A DNA stretch of 9,990 nucleotides, taken from positions 4,370 to 14,359 of the forward strand of contig PNBP01000167.1 of the NCBI GenBank assembly GCA_003136075.1. Direction: 5' to 3'. Shown here piece by piece: positions 4,504 to 9,990 of the stretch (the first letter of the stretch is position 1; the number at the start of each line of letters is the position of its first letter). Below the pieces are notes generated by a model. That model did not search any database and was not told where the DNA came from. It saw nothing but the letters and a program-made list of their open reading frames with translations. The position numbers and the translations under genes are program-made. This DNA is from Methanoregula sp. Its GTDB lineage: Archaea > Halobacteriota > Methanomicrobia > Methanomicrobiales > Methanospirillaceae.

Positions 4504-6669
4504 TCACCCGAAATGAAATAATTTTGATTGTCCCGTATGAATGGTATCAGGAATTTCCGGGGCCTCTACAACGTTTTTCTTTGGTTTTAACTGGCTGAAA
4601 ATCTGCTCGGCAATACCCGCTCCGAGGATTTTGGCGATCTGCTCAATACCATGATCCCGTATCGCATCAGGAGAAGTTATCCCGTTGTTAAAGAGGCGAC
4701 GGGCACGTACACGCCCGACTCCTCGTAACCTGACAAGGGGGAGGAGTTCTCGACGGATACCGTTCTTCATGCAGATTTCACAGTCCCGGATTTGCTGGTG
4801 CATTGTGGGTGCAAACATACGGCCGAGTTCGGAACTGGCATGTAGCAGCCAGTTGATGCTCTCCACCATTCCATAGATATCTCCCGGACCAACCGAGTAC
4901 CGTTCGCATATTTTTGCATCCGGCATTTCATCAGTCCAGTCCGAGAGGAGCATGGCGGTTTTTAAGGCCCGGTAATATGACTCACCCCCGTCTTCGTTTT
5001 CAGGTAGCGGGAGCCAGAGATCTTCAACATGATCATCCAGCATGCGGGAGAGCGCAGCAAGATCACTGTTACGGACATAGAGTTTGGGCATATCAGGTGT
5101 GCTGCAGATCAACTGGATCAATCCCAGATCTGAATATTCGTGTCCGTCACGTAATGTTCGGATGACAAGATCTGCACTCCGGGGATCAATATAGAGCCGG
5201 GAGACAAGAGAGCCAAATTCCGTTGAACCAAGATGTTCGCCAACCTCAACGACCATTTCAGCGCTGACCAGAAATGTTAATGCGCCCTCCACCACCCGGT
5301 TCATGAGACGGCCCTGTTTATGCTCATGTACATAGAAAGTCCGGTTCATAAATGACGTAAGCTCAGCCTTGGTCCGTGCAAAACCTGAGGCGACAAGAGA
5401 GAGTATATGGGTGTAGAGTGCAGTTTCTTCTGCAATATGGGAATGGACTTCTTCGGCCGGGGCTTTAATATAACAATCGAATAACTCCCTGACCTGATTT
5501 TCATCTTTTGCGATCAGCACCGCTTCGCCATAGGGGTCGAGCCGGGGCCTGCCTGCCCGTCCTGCCATCTGGTGGTATTCGCTTACTGGGATGGGCTGCA
5601 TCCCTTCACCAGCGGTAAAGCGCAGGTAGTCGCGGATAATCACCCGTCGTGCCGGCAGGTTCAGTCCTGCTGCAAGAGTCGGTGTCGAAGAAATGCATTT
5701 AATCAGGCCTTTGCGGAACCCCTCTTCAACGACTGAGCGTTCGTTGCGGCTCAGGCCGGCATGATGAAATGCGGCGCCTTTTGCTACGCAGGCAGCAAGC
5801 GTTTTACCCATCTCCGTTTCAGCACCTGACATTAAGCGTTCGGCATATTCCGCGAGCGCAGGATCGTCATTCTTGATCGCTGCTGCTCCCCGTTTGGCAA
5901 ACGCCTCCGCGTTCCGCCGCGAAGAAACAAAAACAAGGCACTGACCTCCCTCTGCGATCGTATCAAGGCAGAGATTGAGATCATCATAATTTTTTGATAC
6001 CTGTTTAACGGGGCGTTCACCCTCATTAAAAATAATCCGGTTATCACAAAATACACCCTGCCGGAGGTCAACCGGGCGCCATAAACTGGTAACGAGCTCA
6101 GCGTCCAGCCACCCGGCAAGAGTTTTTGGGTTCCCAATGGTTGCCGAAAGTCCGATCACTTGCATTGACGGGTTCCGGTACCGCATCTTTGCGATCACCA
6201 TCTCAAGGGTGGGGCCCCGGTCCGGAGAATCAATCAGGTGGACTTCATCAACAACCAGTAACGTGATATCAGCGATCCACCGGGTGCTATTGCGGAGAAG
6301 AGAGTCTACTTTTTCACTCGTGGCAACGATAATATCGTTTTTACCTAGAGTGTCATCGCGCCGGTCAAGGTCTCCTGTCGAGATCCCTACTTTTACACCC
6401 TTATTATTGAACTCTTCATATTTCTCGCTTGCGAGTGCTTTGAGCGGAACAATATACAGGCATTTTCCTCCACATGCGATATGGCAGTGCATCGCCATTT
6501 CCGCGACAAGCGTTTTTCCGCTGGCGGTGGGGATAGATACAAGAAGATTTTTGCCGTCAAGCATCCCTTTTTCGATGCAGGTTGCCTGGGGTGGATAGAG
6601 TTCGGTAATGCCCGAATTCGTATAGATCTTTTTAAGAGGGTCAGGAATGGCAATATCGGAAATCTGCAT
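4504..6669 (-). CDS. hel308: Hel308 (Hjm) superfamily 2 DNA helicase
   Basis: A 721-residue Ski2-like helicase of the Hel308/Hjm family, which unwinds lagging strands at stalled forks with 3'-5' polarity. Seen in order: Q-like ELYPPQ (residues 23-28), Walker A PTASGKT (47-53), DEVH box (141-144), SAT (175-177), motif [36 protein letters not shown], motif [19 protein letters not shown], a winged-helix and helical ratchet region, and a C-terminal helix-hairpin-helix ([20 protein letters not shown]). The last residues, GQSKLFHFG, resemble a PCNA-interacting peptide. I chose ATG 6669 because AGGT lies 6 bases before it and because family members begin about 25 residues before YPPQ; the frame remains open to ATG 6684 and TTG 6702. 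The cgi121 start overlaps its translational signals. Its own promoter is probably the TATA at 6795-6801. Confidence 0.95.
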   Translation of the reverse strand: MQISDIAIPDPLKKIYTNSGITELYPPQATCIEKGMLDGKNLLVSIPTASGKTLVAEMAMHCHIACGGKCLYIVPLKALASEKYEEFNNKGVKVGISTGDLDRRDDTLGKNDIIVATSEKVDSLLRNSTRWIADITLLVVDEVHLIDSPDRGPTLEMVIAKMRYRNPSMQVIGLSATIGNPKTLAGWLDAELVTSLWRPVDLRQGVFCDNRIIFNEGERPVKQVSKNYDDLNLCLDTIAEGGQCLVFVSSRRNAEAFAKRGAAAIKNDDPALAEYAERLMSGAETEMGKTLAACVAKGAAFHHAGLSRNERSVVEEGFRKGLIKCISSTPTLAAGLNLPARRVIIRDYLRFTAGEGMQPIPVSEYHQMAGRAGRPRLDPYGEAVLIAKDENQVRELFDCYIKAPAEEVHSHIAEETALYTHILSLVASGFARTKAELTSFMNRTFYVHEHKQGRLMNRVVEGALTFLVSAEMVVEVGEHLGSTEFGSLVSRLYIDPRSADLVIRTLRDGHEYSDLGLIQLICSTPDMPKLYVRNSDLAALSRMLDDHVEDLWLPLPENEDGGESYYRALKTAMLLSDWTDEMPDAKICERYSVGPGDIYGMVESINWLLHASSELGRMFAPTMHQQIRDCEICMKNGIRRELLPLVRLRGVGRVRARRLFNNGITSPDAIRDHGIEQIAKILGAGIAEQIFSQLKPKKNVVEAPEIPDTIHTGQSKLFHFG

Positions 6670-6723
6670 ATCGAACCTATTCATGCATGTTTTTTCATTC
6701 AAACTGATTATCGCATATCCAGA

Positions 6724-6776
6724 ATCCTGCGTTCAACCGCCTCATCCCTTTTTCCATACCTGTTCAAACGCAGGAT
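6724..6776 (-). repeat. Inverted repeat in the hel308 leader
   Basis: ATCCTGCGTT (6724-6733) and AACGCAGGAT (6767-6776) are perfect complements 33 bases apart. In RNA the stem extends by two G-U pairs and one A-U pair to 13 pairs. In the minus-strand transcript the hairpin would begin almost at the predicted start site (about 6772) and lie upstream of all hel308 start codons. No U-run follows it, so it is not an obvious terminator for the KH gene. It may be a leader element or an operator. Confidence 0.6.
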
Positions 6777-6794
6777 ACGTAATTGTTATCGATT

Positions 6795-6801
6795 CTATAT
6801 T
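6795..6801 (-). promoter_or_regulatory. TATA-like box of hel308
   Basis: AATATAG on the minus strand, about 26 bases before the predicted transcript start at about 6772. This gives a leader of about 100 bases, unusually long next to the short leaders inferred for orc1, moaB and the KH gene. Confidence 0.4.
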
Positions 6802-6812
6802 GAAGAGACATA

Positions 6813-7358
6813 TCAGTAATAGTAACTGATCATGTCCTGTTTGGCCTCTTTCTTTTTCCGGTCTAAAAATGCAAATACACTTTCGTGAGGCACCCCTTCA
6901 ACCAGCATATCGATGGCAGCACGGGCAATTTTCATCTGCTCTGGGTACCCGATCAGCGCCACGGTATGACCGAATACAGACAGATCAACCTCTGTCATAT
7001 TCTCGATCTGCTCGCGTGCACGCCCGTCTTTTCCGATGATCCTCCCGCGGAGCCGGTCGAGTTTCTGCGGGTTGTCCGCAACACGGGAAAGATCGATAAT
7101 ATCAAGAATCAGATCCTCATCTTCGAGCATCTCGAACGCCCGTTCCGGTGAAAATCCACAATTGATGGCACCGATAATTTCAACTGCTCTCAAAAGAGAA
7201 ACTGTGTGTTCATCCGTCCCCTCAACTTTAACCAGACCCTCCTTACTATCGATGGTGATGGTTGTGTGGGTTTTAGTCTCAAGCTCTTTTTTGGTGGCGC
7301 CGCCTTTTCCGATCAGCACACCTACCCTGCTGGTTGCGATTTTTGCTTCCTGAATCAT
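6813..7358 (-). CDS. Archaeal two-KH-domain rRNA-processing protein (Pno1/Dim2-like)
   Basis: A 181-residue RNA-binding protein with two KH domains. The first has the GxxG loop GKGG (residues 17-20, in VGVLIGKGGATKKELE) and the second has GKDG (109-112, in RGRIIGKDGRAREQIE). It is the archaeal homologue of eukaryotic Dim2/Pno1, which binds the 3' end of pre-18S rRNA next to the cleavage site. The family's role in archaeal small-subunit maturation is inferred from that homology. Length is normal. Its neighbour rio1 acts at the same step of 40S maturation in eukaryotes, and the two genes are commonly adjacent in archaea. The ATG at 7358 is about 26 bases after the centre of a TATA box (7379-7390), so it may be leaderless; a GAGGG also stands 5 bases upstream. 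It could still be read from rio1, 73 bases away. The C-terminal tail ends ISYYY. Confidence 0.93.
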   Translation of the reverse strand: MIQEAKIATSRVGVLIGKGGATKKELETKTHTTITIDSKEGLVKVEGTDEHTVSLLRAVEIIGAINCGFSPERAFEMLEDEDLILDIIDLSRVADNPQKLDRLRGRIIGKDGRAREQIENMTEVDLSVFGHTVALIGYPEQMKIARAAIDMLVEGVPHESVFAFLDRKKKEAKQDMISYYY

Positions 7359-7378
7359 TTTTACCCTCTTTTTAAATA

Positions 7379-7390
7379 CTTTTTATATTT
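7379..7390 (-). promoter_or_regulatory. TATA box of the KH-protein gene
   Basis: AAATATAAAAAG on the minus strand, with its centre about 26 bases before the ATG at 7358, which predicts a leaderless transcript starting at or next to the ATG. The 73-base gap after rio1 otherwise holds nothing recognisable. Confidence 0.45.
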
Positions 7391-7431
7391 CTTATGTTCT
7401 GGTGGTACACATACTATGCGCTGAATCTTTA

Positions 7432-8208
7432 TCATGGTTCAGCGGCATGAAGTCCGGTAATGGCATTGAACACATCATATTCAGTTTTAATATCACAGCG
7501 TTTCTTAAAGAACCGGTTAATGTTACGGATGTCCCGCATCAGGAACTGGAGTGCACGGGGATGGTCCCGGGTTACTGACTGACCCATATCGATGATGTAG
7601 GGTTTATCTCCGTACAATATATTGAACTCGCTGAGATCACCATGCACAATCTCTGCTTTTTTAAAGAGGACATCGATGTATGTCAGGAGAGTCTCATAGA
7701 CTTCCGCAGGTTCGTGGATCTCCGCAGTCCGCAGCTGGGGAAACGGACACTCGCCCTCCCCAAGAAATGACATGATGAGAATATTTCTGTCCCAGACAAG
7801 CGGTTCAGGCACCGGGATACCGGCATCCCTTGCCCGCACAAGGTTTGAAAACTCCTTTCGTGTCCAGGCAAAGATCAGGTCTTTTCTAGATTTCTTCACC
7901 TGTGAAAACCGGCGATCACCTGTGATGTACGAGCTCATCGTGGTAAAATTTGCAGACTGGATCCGGTAGATCTTGATGGCGATGGTGTCATCTTCCCGTT
8001 CGCCATAGAACACATTGGCTTCCTTTCCCGTGCTGATAGAGCCACCTATCGCTGTAAACCATTTCTTGTGGGCAAGTTTGTACAGGGCAAGGTAAGTAAC
8101 TTCGTCAAAGACATTATCCTTGACCTTGAGGTTGTTGGCATCTTTGATGCGGATGCCCATTTCCTCAAGACGCTTGTCGAATACATCCTCTTTTTTTTCA
8201 AGACTCAA
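7432..8208 (-). CDS. rio1: RIO1-type serine/threonine protein kinase/ATPase
   Basis: A 258-residue archaeal Rio1, an atypical kinase that in eukaryotes works in late small-subunit maturation. Motifs: flexible P-loop STGKEANVF (residues 59-67), ATP-binding lysine in AIKIYR (K79), catalytic loop HGDLSEFN (189-196, D191 and N196), and metal-binding DMGQ (207-210). All key residues are present. Start choice: the frame stays open into the tyrS 3' end (TTG at 8301), but TTG 8208 gives an N-terminal helix, LEKKEDVFDKRLEEMGIRIK, that parallels known archaeal Rio1 proteins. ATG 8160 would delete most of that helix. A GGGGAT 7 bases upstream may be the ribosome binding site. The gene begins 38 bases after tyrS, has no clear promoter of its own and is probably co-transcribed with tyrS. 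The neighbouring KH gene supports the ribosome-assembly role. Confidence 0.94.
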   Translation of the reverse strand: MSLEKKEDVFDKRLEEMGIRIKDANNLKVKDNVFDEVTYLALYKLAHKKWFTAIGGSISTGKEANVFYGEREDDTIAIKIYRIQSANFTTMSSYITGDRRFSQVKKSRKDLIFAWTRKEFSNLVRARDAGIPVPEPLVWDRNILIMSFLGEGECPFPQLRTAEIHEPAEVYETLLTYIDVLFKKAEIVHGDLSEFNILYGDKPYIIDMGQSVTRDHPRALQFLMRDIRNINRFFKKRCDIKTEYDVFNAITGLHAAEP

Positions 8209-8246
8209 AGAGCAATCCCCGGCATTTATGAGGTAATATTCCTGTT

Positions 8247-9188
8247 TTAATGTATATACTCGCGCACCGGAGAGAGGACTTCTGCCAGTGCCTCTCCACA
8301 AGCCTTTTTGAGATCGGCCGGGTGCACATCACCGGTACCATATGCATTTTCCAGTTCTGCGTAGCTGGCAAACGTCCGGTTCCCGCCGAATTTTTCCGGA
8401 CGGGTGATGGTGATCTCTCCAATCTTGGGGAAAATATGGTGCTGGAAGATCTGGAGCACCGGGTTCTCCGCAATTTCCGGTGGGCAGAACGCTTTCTGGC
8501 ATTTCTTTTTAATGTCATCCTCACTGTCAGCGACAGAGATATAGTTGCCCTGCGAGGAGGACATCTTCTTCCCGTCAAGACCGTTTAAGATGGGCGTATG
8601 GATGCAGACTGGTGCTTTATACCCGAAATTCACGAGGTGTTCGCGGGCAAGCATGTGGATCTTGCGCTGATCTATACCGCCGACTGCAGCATCCACCCCG
8701 AGCATGGCAATATCTGCCATCTGCATGATCGGGTAGACCATCTGCGAGACAGTAGGATGATCCATCTGTCTGCCCACCTCGTCCATGCTCCGTGTCGCAC
8801 GGGCGAGCGTGATCTGCTGGGAGAGTTGGAGCACGAGCAGTTCATAATCGCGGCTGAGCTGGAGATCTGAACCGAGCACGTACCTGACGTTCTTTAACCC
8901 GAGTCCTTCAAAACACCGGCGGTTGTATTCGGCAAGTTCCCCTACCTTTTCCATTGTCCCTTTCCTGTTGAGAAAGGCATGCAGGTCTGCAAGAAGCACG
9001 ATCACGTCAAAACCGGCGTGCTGCAGATCGACAAGTTTGTTAATCGTGACCAAATGACCGAGATGGATCTCGCCGCTTGGTTCGTATCCTGCATACACCG
9101 TTTTTTTGGGTTGCAGGAGAAGAGTCCGGAGTTCATCATCCGTGACGACTTCCACGGTATTCCGGGTGACCAGATCGTACGCATCCAT
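8247..9188 (-). CDS. tyrS: Tyrosyl-tRNA synthetase (archaeal type)
   Basis: A 313-residue class I synthetase that charges tRNA-Tyr, close in layout to the well-known Methanocaldococcus enzyme (306 residues). HIGH motif HLGH at residues 42-45 within YEPSGEIHLGH, KMSSS at 208-212, tyrosine-pocket Y32 in VYAGY, the YPIMQMAD stretch (152-159), and VGGIDQRKIHMLARE (169-183). It is the short archaeal form, without the S4-like C-terminal domain of bacterial TyrRS. I take ATG 9188 (MDAYDLVTRNT...) because homologues start there; extending the frame to 9245 would overlap gap by 32 bases. No Shine-Dalgarno sequence is seen, and the gap to the upstream gap gene is only 25 bases, so it is either translated after termination of gap or from a short leader. 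Confidence 0.97.
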   Translation of the reverse strand: MDAYDLVTRNTVEVVTDDELRTLLLQPKKTVYAGYEPSGEIHLGHLVTINKLVDLQHAGFDVIVLLADLHAFLNRKGTMEKVGELAEYNRRCFEGLGLKNVRYVLGSDLQLSRDYELLVLQLSQQITLARATRSMDEVGRQMDHPTVSQMVYPIMQMADIAMLGVDAAVGGIDQRKIHMLAREHLVNFGYKAPVCIHTPILNGLDGKKMSSSQGNYISVADSEDDIKKKCQKAFCPPEIAENPVLQIFQHHIFPKIGEITITRPEKFGGNRTFASYAELENAYGTGDVHPADLKKACGEALAEVLSPVREYIH

Positions 9189-9213
9189 TAAAAATAATGG
9201 GTGATGATCGGTG

Positions 9214-9990
9214 TTAATGGTTATTCTGGATGGGGGTGAAGCCAAGAGCCGTGTTAGTCATGGTTATTGATTTTGCTGCATCTTTCTCGAGTCCGGTCAT
9301 CGCGCGGATCGCATCGACATTTTCAACAACCACATCTGCTTCCTGATGAATTGCCTGGAAGAAGCAGAGTTCGGTTTTGTTTGCATAGATGGAATCTTCA
9401 AAGATGCAATTCTCGTACAGGTCAGCCCGCTGCCTGCCAAGATCCATGGCAAACTCCTTGAGTTCCGCGGTGCTCTTGATTGCCGCACTCTTTTTTACGA
9501 GACCCATACGGGGATGCTTTTTGATCAGTTCGATCACTCTCTCACGGGTTACATCTTTTTTTGTCGTGATCTGTATCGCGTGCATATGCATCATCGTGGT
9601 TGGCACGATCATTGCCATCGTCGTGATGGATATATGGGGCAGCACTGTCAGGACATCCGGACCATGGTGGCTCGGGACAGTCACCGGATCGAGTACAACC
9701 GCATCGATCGGCCCCTTCTTGATCTCGCCAGGATCCGATCCCCGGCGCACCATGATGGCATGCACGTGTGCGACGCCAAACTCTTTGTCAACCGCGTGGA
9801 TAATCCGGCACAGGCCGGTGGTGTTGCACGAGACCACCCGGACAAACTGCCTGCCGATGGCATCTTTGTAGTTGCAGGAAGAGTTGAACGAGAACCCCGC
9901 AACTTCATGCTCCTCGCCACCCTGCCAGAGCGCTTTCTTCCCCAGTCTCTCATAGAGGGGTTTGTTGGTTGCCCCTACGTCTCCCGGGGT
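9214..9990 (-). CDS. gap: Archaeal glyceraldehyde-3-phosphate dehydrogenase (type II), C-terminal 258 residues
   Basis: The frame is open to the window edge, so about 85 N-terminal residues including the NAD(P)-binding Rossmann loop are missing (family length about 340). The catalytic cysteine is in VVSCNTTGLCRII (residue 55 of the visible part; equivalent to Cys140 in family numbering). Upstream is the family segment VGATNKPLYERLGKKALWQG followed by GE and SFNSSCNY; later SHHGPDVLTVLPH and the C-terminal domain. This is the archaeal phosphorylating enzyme that interconverts glyceraldehyde-3-phosphate and 1,3-bisphosphoglycerate, used in methanogens mainly for gluconeogenesis; it is only distantly related to bacterial GapA. 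tyrS follows 25 bases later on the same strand. The frame shows no disruption. Confidence 0.96.
   Translation of the reverse strand, partial: TPGDVGATNKPLYERLGKKALWQGGEEHEVAGFSFNSSCNYKDAIGRQFVRVVSCNTTGLCRIIHAVDKEFGVAHVHAIMVRRGSDPGEIKKGPIDAVVLDPVTVPSHHGPDVLTVLPHISITTMAMIVPTTMMHMHAIQITTKKDVTRERVIELIKKHPRMGLVKKSAAIKSTAELKEFAMDLGRQRADLYENCIFEDSIYANKTELCFFQAIHQEADVVVENVDAIRAMTGLEKDAAKSITMTNTALGFTPIQNNH

Noticed and set aside
6137..6598. Plus-strand 153-codon frame
   Set aside because: Lies wholly antisense to the helicase motor domains of hel308; a shadow frame of a GC-rich coding region.
8209..8301. Longer Rio1 form starting at TTG 8301
   Set aside because: It would overlap tyrS by 55 bases and add residues unlike any Rio1 N-terminus I know.
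9189..9245. Longer TyrRS form starting at 9245
   Set aside because: It would overlap gap and add 19 residues absent from archaeal TyrRS proteins; ATG 9188 matches the family start.
9389..9871. Plus-strand 160-codon frame
   Set aside because: Antisense shadow of gap, whose own frame is complete across the region with the catalytic motif.
1..9990. CRISPR array, tRNA, rRNA, intact IS or phage genes
   Set aside because: No regularly spaced repeats, no tRNA cloverleaf or rRNA-like segments in the gaps, and no transposase or phage-like protein seen on either strand.

Overview
The window looks like a chromosomal segment from a methanogenic euryarchaeon, most likely of the order Methanomicrobiales. 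This is inferred from the gene set and protein style: euryarchaeal Orc1/Cdc6, Hel308, Rio1, a Dim2-like KH protein, archaeal-type TyrRS and archaeal (type II) GAPDH, together with TATA-box promoters and GGTGA-type ribosome binding sites. No marker pins down the genus. All genes except moaB are on the minus strand.

Left part (1-1914): a leftward cluster of orc1/cdc6, an Lrp/AsnC regulator and the first 38 codons of a class I aminotransferase. The genes are 6 and 9 bases apart, and orc1's stop codon lies inside the lrp ribosome binding site, so they look like one transcription unit.

Origin region (1915-3059): about 1.1 kb without a convincing gene, very AT-rich, beside orc1. It carries three good Origin Recognition Boxes (1983-2005 and 2161-2183 on the minus strand, 2350-2371 on the plus strand) around an A/T tract at about 2185-2330. 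This is almost certainly the chromosomal replication origin. The first box directly abuts the orc1 TATA box, which suggests autoregulation. The right end of the region (about 2761-2945) is a compositionally foreign GC-rich island with a long hairpin: a possible structured RNA or the tail of a decayed insertion element.

Middle (3060-3974): moaB on the plus strand, then a 246-base gap holding a nested stem-loop with its own TATA-like box (candidate small RNA). Next comes a 54-codon cysteine-rich small gene (3795-3959, minus), which is the 3' end of the hel308-cgi121 unit.

Right part (3975-9990): six minus-strand housekeeping genes running towards the origin. These are cgi121 (KEOPS tRNA-t6A complex subunit), hel308 (fork-repair helicase with a C-terminal PCNA-binding-like motif), a two-KH rRNA-processing protein, rio1, tyrS and the 3' three quarters of gap. 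The themes are translation (TyrRS, KEOPS), ribosome assembly (Rio1, KH protein) and replication or repair (Orc1, Hel308). I see no CRISPR array, phage gene, intact insertion sequence, tRNA or rRNA. The best leads are the origin architecture, the Cys-rich microprotein, and the two candidate structured elements.
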